A stretch of DNA of 64,000 bases from Fremontodendron californicum (lineage: Eukaryota; Streptophyta; Magnoliopsida; Malvales; Malvaceae). The notes under the pieces were generated by a model. That model was not told where the DNA came from. It saw nothing but the letters and a program-made list of their open reading frames with translations, and searched no databases. The position numbers were made by a program, and so were the translations under genes. Shown here piece by piece: positions 46,821 through 57,197 of this stretch. The number at the start of each line of letters is the position of its first letter. Positions within the stretch are counted from its first letter, which is position 1. Where the stretch lies: contig JAULJL010000001.1 of NCBI GenBank assembly GCA_030761205.1, positions 41,177,145 to 41,241,144 of the forward strand, read 5' to 3'.

Positions 46821-48958
46821 ATGGAGATTATCCTGGAGCTCTTTTTGACAGCTTTTATTGCTCTTCTTTTTTCTTTCTTGATAGCCAAGATTGTTTCTTT
46901 GGCTATGGGTGGTGATTCTGTTTCTGGGGTGGAGGAAAAACCTTTGATTGATGCTGATGATGAGATTATCATGGAAGAGTTGGAGTTTGCTGAGAAATTG
47001 AAAGTTCAAGGCCTTGAAAGTGAAAAGAAAGTTGAATTTGTTAAGAAAAGTGCTGATAAGGTTGATGTTTTTGAATCAGAACAAGCTGGGGAGGATCAGG
47101 GTTTTGAAAGCGAAAAGAAAGTTGAATGTGTTGAAGAAACTGCTGACAAGGTTGATGAATTTGAAGCTGGAGAAGGTGAGGTCATAGAAATATTGAAAGT
47201 TCAAGGCTTTGAAAGTGAAAAGAAAGTTGAATTTTTGCAAGAAACTGCCGAGAAGGTCGATGATTTTGAAGCAGAACAAGCTAGGGTCGCTGAAGCAGAA
47301 GTTGATGTGAAGCTTGATGATATTCTTGTCGGAAAAAAGGAGAAAAAAGAAGCTAAGGAAATTGGTGAAGAATTAGAGGCTGAAAATGAAACCAAAGTGC
47401 AATCTGAAGAGAGTCAAATGAAAGGACTTGGGGAAGAAGAAAAGGAGGTGAAACTAGAGGGTGATGATGATGATTGGGAGGGGATAGAGAGGAGTGAATT
47501 GGAGAAGGTTTTCGGAGCAGCTTCGAAGTTTATTGAGCGTAAAGGAGATTTGGAAGGTGTAAGGAATGATGTTCAAATGGAACTTTATGGACTCCACAAG
47601 ATTGCTACCGAAGGGCCTTGTCGGGAGCCACAGCCTATGGCTTTCATGGTTTCTTCTCGCTCCAAATGGTAGCAAACTTTCCTGTATCTATATTTGACTA
47701 TTTGTTGATTTGATTTTTCTTCTTTCTTTTGCACTATCTTTTTGGTTGGTGTGGAATATGGATGGTTAGATTTAAGTTTCTAAGGTTTAAACGTCTCTCT
47801 TGTGTCATTGTGGATGAAAAAAATCAATAGCCCAATAGACTAAAGAAATTAAAGTTTGTTAGTATGTCAGAGATACTTATAGTCTTTGATAAAAGTTCTA
47901 TCATTTGTTGAAATTACCAAGTAAGATATTAAGTTTAAACAATTTAGAAAGCAATTACAGAATGAAGTTAAAAATGGGAAATTGAAAAGTGTGGTGAATT
48001 TTGAGAAAACTTAAGTGATGTGATGGTAAATAAGAAGGATGGGGAGCCTATATTATTGGTCATTTTGTTTCCCATTGTTATAATTAAACCAGTTGAAGGG
48101 TAGTTGAGAATGCACATATTCATCAGTTGACAAATTTGAGATAATGCATTGCATTGTCCAGTTTTTTATTCTTCTTATAGATAATGCCTCATATAACTAG
48201 AGCTATCTGAAACACATTTAAGTCAATGTGGAATGATACAAAATCATTAGAGTTTATATAGTGATCAAATTTGGATTGGCCACTATAACCGGGAAATTTT
48301 GTCGAACTTAGAAAAAAAGCTGAGTATGAAACACATTAGAGCCTAGCCTATACCAAATTACACGGTATAGCTTGATTGGTAGTTATAAATATAATAACAG
48401 GGTTGACAGCTGCTATGTATGAGTGATCGACGGCACTGCTTGCATTGTGCAAGGAATGCTTGGCAAAGGCTGGGGAACATGAATCCGGAGGCGGCTATGG
48501 AGCAGTATGTTGCCCTTCTATCAGACAGAGTTCCAGGTTGGATGGAAGACAATTCTGATGTGAGTCCCTTGCTTTTTAGGCCGTGGCTTTGTTATGATTT
48601 CTTTAGTGACTTCTGTTACAGAGAATATTTGGCAAATTTTATATTGACATGATTCTTTGTACAGGGAGAGCGTAAATTTGAATCTGCAGACTCAGGAGTT
48701 CCTGGTTCCGTGGCTCCAGATATAAATTCATTTCCAGATCAGCCGACCATTTTTACACAAGAAAGGTAGTTTGATGTTGGCAATCTTAGATTTTATTTTG
48801 TGCTCGTGTCATTATTTATCAACCAAAAATTTTGAGCCACTACTTTCATGTCATGCAGGAATGCGGAAATGAAGTCTGCTACAGGAGGAGGTGACATAAC
48901 TGAGAGCACAAGCAATGAGAAGCATGTATTATTTTCGTTGCCCCTCCTCCCTATCTAG
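46821..48958 (+). CDS. Acyl-CoA-binding domain protein, ACBP3 type
   Basis: Four exons (46821-47668, 48454-48559, 48665-48765, 48859-48958) encode 384 residues. Residues 1-31 (MEIILELFLTAFIALLFSFL) are a signal or membrane anchor. An acidic lysine-rich linker follows with three imperfect ESEKKVE-centred repeats (residues about 57-155). The acyl-CoA-binding domain spans about 225-315 across the first intron, with YGLHKIATEGPCREPQPMA and KWNAWQRLGNMNPEAAMEQY. A C-terminal rather than N-terminal domain marks the ACBP3 class. In Arabidopsis this protein binds acyl-CoA and phosphatidylethanolamine, is secreted or endomembrane-located, and affects autophagy and senescence. The exon 1-2 junction splits the tryptophan of KW. 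The last exon is less certain: KH is followed by GTATTA, so an alternative donor to a further exon is possible; otherwise it stops at 48956-48958. Confidence 0.92.
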
Positions 48959-50098
48959 CTTATGTGGAATGAAAGATGTTACGAATAAGTTCAATCTTAG
49001 AATATCTTAACATTTCTTTTATATAATTCTTTAAAATGTTGAAAGAAAAGCAGCTGAAATCTAGTAACAGAAGATTTTGGCAGGTCTTCAAAACAGAGCA
49101 AAGAGTGATGACTTTTGCCTGCTTAACTTACTTTAGAAAAGATAACTACATTAAAATTGTTCTTGATTCATTATTCTTCATTTTCTGGGGGTCTAGAAGC
49201 TGAATTGCCTAAATGGAGATAGCTCTCACCTGATCCTTATTCATATTTGAAAATGTCGAATTTGAACCAATGTCTGTCGTACTCCTGGAACTTAATAGCA
49301 AGTTTCTAGGCATCTATGAGAGGTGCCAAAAACATGTAAACATTTCTCTTATTCTGGACCTAGGTACTTGCTGCAAGGGCAAGTGCTTCAATTTGTCGGC
49401 TTCTGTCATTCACAGAAACAACTTGATTCATCTTTTGGAGCAGCAATCATGTTGCAAATGATGCTGTTTCTTTATTATTTTAGTAAACTTAAGTAACCAT
49501 TCCAAGTTACATAAAAAAAAAAAAAGAAAGAAAAGTAGCCATTCCATGTTTTATGATTTTGAAGTTCAGATTATTGATGATTCTATTCCAGCTGTATCAG
49601 TAATTACCCCAAGCTCATTTCTATCCTATTTTTATCTCAACATCTGTTATTGGTGATTCTCTAGTAGATAAATACTAATTCAAATGTAAACAAGTTCATG
49701 ATTTTGTGTTGTTTACTGATCTGGGTATCATCTAGGACAGAACTGTCTGAATACTTATTTTATCAGAATGTTGCTTCTGGTTACAAAAATTAGATTATAT
49801 ATAACTTTTATTTATTATGAAATTTCAGGTCAAAGACTGATTAGCATTACCATGACTTCATCTCCCCAACCACAGGGGCCATTCTCCTGGGTGTGCTTGG
49901 TCAGAAACAAGACTATATTCACCGCCAAGTATAAATATCTGCCTAGACTGAATTAATCTATCGTGCTGTTTATCTATATCCTGCTAGTAAATAATGTTGC
50001 GTGGTCAGAATAATAACTGTCAATTATTGTATATTATGCGTGTAAATAAAAGGTTAAGCACCCATGTTTCTAATAACTCAAATGGCTGGCTGGTTGTT

Positions 50099-50298
50099 AC
50101 CTATGTTGCTCCGACTTTTCATTTTTCTTGAAGTACTTGTGTCTGACATCCGTGTCCGACACATCTGGACATGGGTATGGAGATATGACCCTCCAAGGAC
50201 CTTCTAAATATATGAAAAAACTTAGAAAAAATTGAACATACCCGTGTCGGACACATACCCGTATCCAACACTCACACCCGAGTCTTAGTAACATAGGT
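50099..50298. mobile_element. MITE-like element, acctatgtt ends
   Basis: The left end acctatgttgctccgac and the reverse complement of the right end acctatgttactaagac form an imperfect inverted repeat of about 17 bp. The interior contains gtgtccgacac and gtgtcggacac, complementary to each other, so the whole element can fold back. No coding capacity; target duplication not clear. Confidence 0.65.
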
Positions 50299-51050
50299 TG
50301 TCATTACTCAAGTAAAATGCTAATGTGTGCATTCACCTTAAGTTTTCCTGGTTTAATGCTGCCTCTTTCTTTGGCTAGTATACTTTTCAAACTTTTACCC
50401 TTTTTTTTTGTACAAGCAAACTTTTATTCTTTGACTCTAAAACTTATATTAGGGGCTACTGGGAACTTGAAATGACGTGAAAGAATGTCCAATTTTGGAC
50501 AGTTGCAACTATATATGATTTTTATTGGCAAAACATTTAAAACATGATCTTATAAAGTGCCCCCCAAGTTTTAAATTGTTGAGGCAGGATCGGGATGGTT
50601 TCTCTGCATTTTAGTAATCGTTTTCGTATGCTTGATGTTGATTGGGATATTGTAGTATTTAAGCAGTGCATAGTTTGCTTAAAATTCTGGTAGTTTAACG
50701 TCAACCATATGATGCTAATGTCACAAAGTAGGCCACAAGGTTGCTGAAGGTACAAGCTATGTGCTTTGACATAATCCAAGTCCTCTTCTGTGATTTAAAG
50801 TTGTTGTTTCAAGTTCAAAACTAAACACTAATAAATTAACTTTCCAATTCATTGCTCCTAATCTTGGCCATGCTATAGGCTGGGGATGAGCTTGAACTTG
50901 ATGGTACTAAAATGTTAAAGATGAAAGAAGAAGAATGATTGATGAATGATGAAGAGTAGGATTTGGCATGTTGAAACATTGTCATCACCTTATCCATGCG
51001 ACTAGCAAGCTAGGATAGGACTTTCAATGAATCTTAGCAATTTGCGAAAA

Positions 51051-51224
51051 AGATTTTGCTAACGAGTGTTCACATTCTTTAAGGTTTGTTCACATTCTTT
51101 AAGGTTTCCATATACAGTAATATCTTCATTTAACGTATTGAAAATGATGAATAAAATTATCTATAAATAGTATATTAATTAATCTTAAAAAATACCCTAA
51201 AAACACTCATTAGCAAAACCCTTA
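51051..51224. repeat. Family M1 element, well preserved
   Basis: The left end agattttgctaacgagtg matches the reverse complement of the right end, gtaagggttttgctaatgag. The interior shows agtaatatcttcatttaacg, attgaaaatgatgaataaaa and ataaatagtatattaattaa. Near the left end gttcacattctttaaggttt is duplicated in tandem. Confidence 0.75.
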
Positions 51225-51710
51225 CGAAAGAGCATAGTTCATTACTAGCATGATTAGAAGAGTTTCATCTTAAAAAATAGGATTAGATTGGCTCTGCTAT
51301 AACTAGGCTAGGGCTAACCATGTCGAACTGGCTAGGCAAAGGATGATTCATATCTAGTTGCAAGTATCTTGGCGTCTCAGTTGTTGTCTGGTGAATGCCT
51401 AGTTAGAAATTTAGAAGCCAACTAAACCTTCATAATTAGAATTGCTTATAATCGACTTCTACATATCTTCGGGATCTTAAATTTTACAAGTAGTTTACCA
51501 AAATGCAGATTGAAGTTTGAATTATGAAAGTGATGGAACGTTGATTTAGCATTTGTAACATTTTTGCAGACTTCTTTGTTTTTTTTTTATATATTTGGAA
51601 AATTATGCTATCAAAACTATTCACTCAGCAGAAGAGAAAACTTGATTCATTGGGCTTATATTGTCCTTAATCATATCTGCTACTACAATTTCTTCAGATA
51701 ATAGACAATA

Positions 51711-51714
<4 letters not shown>

Positions 51715-51751
<37 letters not shown>
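51715..51751. repeat. (TA)n microsatellite
   Basis: About 18 TA units run directly up to the left edge of the MITE at 51755, a typical target context or consequence of insertion. Confidence 0.9.
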
Positions 51752-51754
<3 letters not shown>

Positions 51755-51755
<1 letters not shown>

Positions 51756-52135
51756 GAGATCCACTTACACTAGTGTAAAATTAAATTAATTTTACACACA
51801 TCCGTAACTTTTTATATGGTTTATATTTGTTTAATCTAACCGTCGTATTTCATGTTTTATTCATATAGATTATGCACGTTGAGTTTCAAATAAATTAAAA
51901 ATGTATAACTATTTGTTCGATGTAAAAAACTTTCAACTATTAAATATATATTGAAAAAGATAGCATTCTTGATCGATATGATAGAGATATCGGATCGATT
52001 CGAAACTTTACGTGCATGACGAGTACAATTATATTGTTAAATCCAACGGCCGGTTTGTAAAAATATAAATCGTATAAAAAATTACGGAACTATGTAAAAC
52101 TAATATAATTTTACACTAGTGCAAATGAATCTTTT
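51755..52135. mobile_element. MITE-like element with about 55-bp TIRs
   Basis: The left end agatccacttacactagtgt continues into aaaattaaattaattttaca and ccgtaactttttatat. The reverse complement of the right end reads agattcatttgcactagtgt, then aaaattatattagttttaca and ccgtaattttttatac. Long imperfect inverted repeats at about 380 bp total without coding capacity define a MITE. It sits against a (TA)n run. Confidence 0.8.
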
Positions 52136-52226
52136 CATATATATATCGTATCTGCTACCGTAGCCACCGACCACCATTCCCTTCGCCAACCCTCCACCGG
52201 TACCCCTCTGGCAAGGGAAGTGGCAA

Positions 52227-52690
52227 CTGTTAGACTTGCCAAGCCCGTCAGGCCTTATTCGACCCCATGGTCATAGGACTCATGAGGAGAACCCACACGA
52301 GCCTAAGAATCTAACCCAGAGTCAAGCTCACTCCGTCAAGCCCTACAATCCAGATCAGGATTCGAGACAAGTGGATGCCTCCCTCTCTTTCGAGGGTCAT
52401 ATCGCCTAACACCTCAATGTCCACGTGAGTTTTTAACTGTCATAGCCACCATGACGAAACCTTCCATATAGCTTACTTCTAAAATCCAATCAGAGTCTGA
52501 CAGTATTGTCCGAATCGATATAAATAATCTTCCGAAAGGCTATCAACGGTATATTCTTTACTCTCTCTCCTTCAACCCATCTCCTTTTTATTGGTTAGTC
52601 TCTCTTCACCGACTCATGTTTCATGTGACTTCTCTCTCCCTAGTTCCTTTCTTCTCTTCCAACCCCTTTCTTATTTACATCAATCAACAA
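52227..52690 (+). repeat. Possible solo LTR or LTR fragment
   Basis: The segment starts tgttagacttgccaagcccg and is much richer in GC than either flank. It includes gatataaataatcttccg (TATA-like, about 52518) followed by a pyrimidine-rich stretch, as in many plant Ty3-type LTRs. I cannot find a matching partner LTR, a clear CA end or target duplication in this window, so the call is tentative. Confidence 0.4.
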
Positions 52691-52734
52691 TCATGTTCAG
52701 TCACAAATTTCATCCTTATTTTATATTTTTATAA

Positions 52735-53305
52735 AGCTTGGTTTGAAAAAAGTGTGTTTGAAAAGTGATTTGAAAGATTGCTGTGAAAAAGTGTGGTTTG
52801 AGATTTTTGAGTGTTTAGTATTGCTGTGAAAAAATGCTGTGAGAAGATAAAATATCTAAAAAGGATATCATATTAAAAAATAATGAATAAGTTATTTTTA
52901 ATACTAATTGAGTAAATTAATATTATTTTTTTTATAAATAAAATTCTTTCATCTTATAAATAATTATTATATTCTTTTTATAATTTTAAAATATATAAAT
53001 ATATCATAAGTTGATAACATTTTATATTTAAGATAAAATCTACAAAATAACAATTATGTATACATCATATAATATACAAAAAATATATATATAAATATGT
53101 AATATATAAATTATTTAAAAGGTATAAAAGTCATTATACATACAAAATATAAAAGTTGAACCGCAAACACACATTCAAAGTGTGTTTGCGGTTGGCTCAA
53201 AATATTCAATCAAAAACCACTTATTTTATAGTTATTGAGTTGTTTAGGATTGAGGTGCCATTCAAAAAGAGCTTTTCGGCGGTCAACCTCAATCCTAAAC
53301 GAGCC
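52735..53305. mobile_element. AT-rich non-autonomous insertion abutting the EDS5 relic
   Basis: Starts near gcttggtttgaaaaaagtgt and ends aatcctaaacgagccc where recognisable EDS5-type coding sequence begins. The left part is rich in tgctgtgaaaaa units, the middle is almost pure A/T, and the right end contains a 14-bp perfect hairpin (53242-53255 with 53287-53300). The insertion or its associated deletion ends the MATE homology in mid-exon. Boundaries other than the right one are approximate. Confidence 0.5.
53242..53300. repeat. Perfect 14-bp inverted repeat (hairpin)
   Basis: gtttaggattgagg at 53242-53255 pairs exactly with cctcaatcctaaac at 53287-53300 around a 31-base loop (tgccattcaaaaagagcttt and on). 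Confidence 0.9.
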
Positions 53306-53990
53306 CTAAGTCTAGCAAGGCAAGTGGCCACAATATTGGAAGTAGCAACAGAAATGAACATAAAAACATAACCCATATAATCACAAACAACTGGTGCAAG
53401 ACCTGCCCATCCAAATTACAATCCAATCAGTCATTCACTCAACAAATTATCATAAATCTTTAAAAGCAAAAAAAAAATATAAATGTCAATTTCTGTTTTT
53501 TTTTTTTTTCTTTCAATTAATTATAAAAACCCAACTAAAGGTTTTTTTCTTTCAAGGAGTTAATTACCTAAAGCAGCGAACTCAACCGAGCTTCCCTGGC
53601 CAATAACCGCGGTATCAATGAGACTCATCAATCCACAAATCCAAAGCCCAGTAGCGGGTCCATTAAACATCACAATCTCTTTAATTTGATTACCTATGCT
53701 CTCATTTGTTACTCCCTATCCGGCTATCCCTTAATTTCCACTCCCGTTACTTCTTCTTCTTCAATCTTCAACCAAAGCTTCATTGCTTTCATAATTTAGT
53801 TCTTGGCTAGGGCTAATGCAGTAACTTTTCGATCTACGGCTTTGATTTTGGGGTGTAAAATTGAGTGAAAATGACGGGTTTATAAATTAATGGGTCTTTT
53901 ACGGAAAAGAATTGAAGGAGAGGATTTGAAATAGGGTTTTGGAGAGAAGTGAGAGAAAGATGAGTTAGGGTAGGGAATTGAATCAGAGAA
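53306..53990 (-). pseudogene. EDS5-type MATE transporter relic
   Basis: Two exon remnants on minus are clear. The first ends at 53568 and contains IKEIVMFNGPATGLWIC, then GLMSLIDTAVIGQGSS and EFAALG. Its donor GTAATT leads to the second (53402-53306), LAPVVCDYMGYVFMFISVAT and SNIVATCLARL, in the correct phase. Upstream, to about 53990, the same frame holds a plausible plastid transit region (CISPSQELNYESNEALVED) broken by TGA, TAA and TAG. A conserved proline codon (CGPLM in relatives, from memory) is missing. All downstream exons are lost at the transposon junction at about 53305. Functional EDS5 proteins export isochorismate/salicylate precursors from plastids; this fragment has fewer than three membrane spans. 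Confidence 0.85.
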
Positions 53991-54500
53991 ACCTAATGAA
54001 AAGATTTGAAAGAGATGGAGGCAAGGTGATAATATTGAACAGATAAAAATAATTAAAGTACATATAATATATAAAAAAAATGAAATTATACTAAAAAAAA
54101 ACACAAATACAATAATCTCTGAAAACGACATCGTCTTCTGATTCATTTGATTTAACCGTGGTCAACTTCCATCAATAATTTTAATTTAGTAATATGACCA
54201 TCTTTTCTTTGACCTTGGACTCTTTCTATAAAAACTCTCTCCCCCTTCTCCGTTTCTTTCTCTGATTCTCTCTTTTTTCACCCTCTCCTTTTATTTTCCC
54301 TTTCCTTACCAATTCAAATCTAAAAGATTTTGTTGATCTACGCCTTCAGTTCTGAGATTTTTTTTTGAGGAACTTAAATTTTGATTTTTTTTTTTTTAAA
54401 ATTTTTTAGGGCGCAGATATTGTTGATTTGGTTTCATTTAGTTGTATTTAAATGATTAATTAATCGAAGCGGGATTACTTCTTTTTAAAAAATTTGGAAA

Positions 54501-57197
54501 ATGGCTTCAAGTTTTGATCGGTGGGAAAAAGATCCTTTCTTCTCTGTGGCTGAAGAAGTTCAGGAATCTGCTGACAGGTAAATTATTTAATTTTCTCATT
54601 TAGGGTTTTTTTTCCAGCTGGATTATTTTTCTCCTAATTTTTTAAAATTTCCTTTGTTTTTTATAGAAATAGTTCGGAAACTAAAGATTACAACTTTGAA
54701 TCATGTCTTTAAGGTTAAAAGCAGAAAAATATATATATATATATATATTTTTAATTAGGTCCCTAAATGGTAAATTAAGATTGGGATTTCAATTAGTCAA
54801 TAATCGCTTGAACATTTGGTTGCTTTCTTTAATTTGGTCGTTTTTGTATTTGTTGGGAGATAATTATCTTATGTTAATTTTGTTTTCGCATTCCAAAGGA
54901 TGGAATCGACATATAGGACCTGGATACATGCGAAAAAAGACGTTTCTAGTTCCTGGAATTTCGAGGAACTTGGTAGGGATCTGCGTACTGCCCTTGGCAC
55001 TACCAAATGGCAGGTCATTTTATGCTTTCTATATTTTTTTACGTTTGATTCGTTTCGTGAATGTTTTCAACCCCAATTCATTGGGGTTATGATTGGTTCA
55101 GCATTTTGAGATATCGAATTTGTTTCGCAGTTAGAGGAGTTTGAAAGCGCTGTCCAATCAAGTTATACTGGGAGTTCAAGTGAGGATGCAAGAGCAAGGC
55201 ATCGTGAATTTATTGTCGCAATTGAGGATCAGATTTCAAAGATTGAAAAATCATTGCAGGAATCAGCCTGTTCTGAGGGTAAGACATCAATGCCTTGGGT
55301 GCATTTGGATGAAGGTGAATGCAATGAACTTGCTTTATTTTTGTCCAAGCCATCTGTATCTGGAGATAAGAAACTTCCTCCTAAGAGTCATACTAGATAT
55401 AATGAAATCCCACGAGGAATCACTAAAGAATCAGTGCCAGATTGCTTGAAGAATTCAAGTCTGTCTGGTGAGTGGAGCTCCTCTGAAGCTAAGGGCGAGA
55501 AGTCACATGGGCATAGGCGGACTGCTAGTGCGAGTGCTGACATTGGTGCTTGGAAGATTGCAATTACTGATGATGTTTTACATCAGAATTCTTCCAATGG
55601 TCAGCCCTCTATTCCCCCACGAAAGGTACCAAGCTTCTCCAGTTTCCTAAATTCCATGGAATCTGTAGCCAAGGTGACATGGTCAAAGAATGGCTTCAGG
55701 AAGTGGAAGGCAGTAGATCGTCATCTAGAGTCTGATACAGAGTTGTTGAGACCTCCTCAGTTGGATAGGGTGAATGTCTACTCTTCTGCTGTACTATTTG
55801 AAATATACTTTTTGAGATTTGACTTTTTGTTACCATGTTCTATGCTGTCCATTGGTGTTTATAAGTTCCTGTTTATCATTTCCTCTTGCAGGGTGTCAAT
55901 GCTTGCTATGAAAGAAGTAAGAGTTGCCTAGATTGTGATGATTGTTATGATAAGCAACTATATGGCTGGTATGGGGCTATTCAAAGAAAGCTCCAAAGGT
56001 CTCAGTATCAAATGCAATATGGTCGTCCCATTCAACTAGCAGTTTGGGTTGTCCTCTTCCTTTTCTTGATTGGTGAGCTTGCTTGAAACTCGTATTAATT
56101 TTTTTCTTTTTTGGGTTTGTTACTTATATTTTCTGCTTATGTGTTTAGGAACAAAGCATACATGCACTTACTCATTAATGCATTTTTTAAAATTTGAGCA
56201 AAATGTTTTGCAATATTTTCATCATTAGTAAAGGCAATTTCATTCTTCTCTGTTATCTGTGCTAATTAGGTTATGTGCTTTATGCTACTTGGATTGAATG
56301 GTGAATTCTCATTCCAATGGAGTATGAAAGCAATTAAATGTGCAGAGACTAGTGACTGAAAGAAGCAACTATTATTGAAGAAAATGTGCCCCAAATAGAC
56401 CAGTAACAAATAGAAATGCATATCTAGCTGATAGGACCTTAGATTCCCTATTTCATAATTTTGTGGCATATTTAAAGCTCGAGATTCCAAATGCATGCTA
56501 ATTGTGGACAAATGATTAGACTTGATGAGACTAACATCAGGTGAATGGTACATCACAATTTTAGGGTTTTAGGTCATGTAGAATACACGACATGCAATCT
56601 TAACAAGTTTAGAAGTAAAAATGAAGATGGAGTAAAAGTAATCATGCAACAAGTTTCCTAAGTGTATCATTTTTGGTATATAGGATTGATTATTCATATG
56701 AGAAAATTATGAGGATGTTATTGATAAAGCTACAACAGGTTGAACGGAATGGAGAAGTGCTGCTGGATATTAAAAATAATTGTAGGATATCTATCAAGTT
56801 GAAGGATTTCTAAAACAATTTTGGTTTATGGGTACAAACTACAAAGCTTTTGGCAGTTAGCTGGATGCATGCTAATACAAGAAAAGATGGGATATTAAAT
56901 AAAGTTATGCATAAATGATGGTAGTTGCTTTGACGGCAAACAAATTATACAAGGATCAACTTTATGATAGTAGAAGACAGAAAATCACATGGGATGTATT
57001 AAAATAATTAGAACCAAGATTAAGTGCCTTGATATAAGATTATTGTTTGCTTCGTTTGCTTTCAGATTGTGGTGCTAGTGCTGCCTCTTGCTAATATTGT
57101 AACCTTATTCATATTTTTGTAATTGAGTTCATGAAGTCTATGAAGCTTAAACTTCTTGTTATCGTATGCAGTTTTAATCGCATTTCACACAATATGA
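54501..57197 (+). CDS. Syntaxin/t-SNARE family protein, syntaxin-6-like N-terminus
   Basis: Five exons (54501-54577, 54899-55013, 55131-55769, 55892-56072, 57172-57197) encode 345 residues. Residues 1 to about 90 form a syntaxin-6/Habc-type domain (DPFFSVAEEVQESADR, RTWIHAKKDV, ELGRDLRTALGTTKWQLEEF). A long serine-rich, low-homology middle follows, then a cysteine patch (SCLDCDDCYDKQLYGWYGA). A C-terminal hydrophobic anchor (AVWVVLFLFLIVLIAF) is completed by the 26-nt last exon across a 1.1-kb intron. It is probably a tail-anchored endomembrane protein in vesicle traffic; I see no canonical 60-residue SNARE helix. A short upstream frame (ATG ATT AAT TAA) lies at about 54451. Without splicing the last intron the protein would end IGELA, with a shortened anchor. 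It resembles Arabidopsis At1g27700, whose TGD5 neighbour is also conserved here. Confidence 0.88.

Larger units (their letters stand above)
48959..53305. other. Long intergenic stretch dominated by small elements
   Basis: Contains the ACBP3 3' flank, short unrecognised open frames (49270-49461, 49768-49956, 50537-50779), two MITE-like elements (50099-50298, 51755-52135), an M1 copy (51051-51224), a (TA)n run, an LTR-like GC-rich segment (about 52227-52690) and an AT-rich insertion abutting the EDS5 relic (about 52735-53305). No intact gene is recognised. Confidence 0.55.

Noticed and set aside
53880..54146. 88-codon hydrophobic frame as a membrane protein
   Set aside because: Its right part is the decayed transit region of the EDS5 relic and the rest is AT-rich promoter read in reverse; no coherent gene.
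57062..57100. Alternative last syntaxin exon at 57083 (attgtggtgctagtgctg)
   Set aside because: In the phase set by the donor at 56072 it would encode DCGASAASC, breaking the membrane anchor, whereas the acceptor at 57171 gives VLIAFHTI and completes it.
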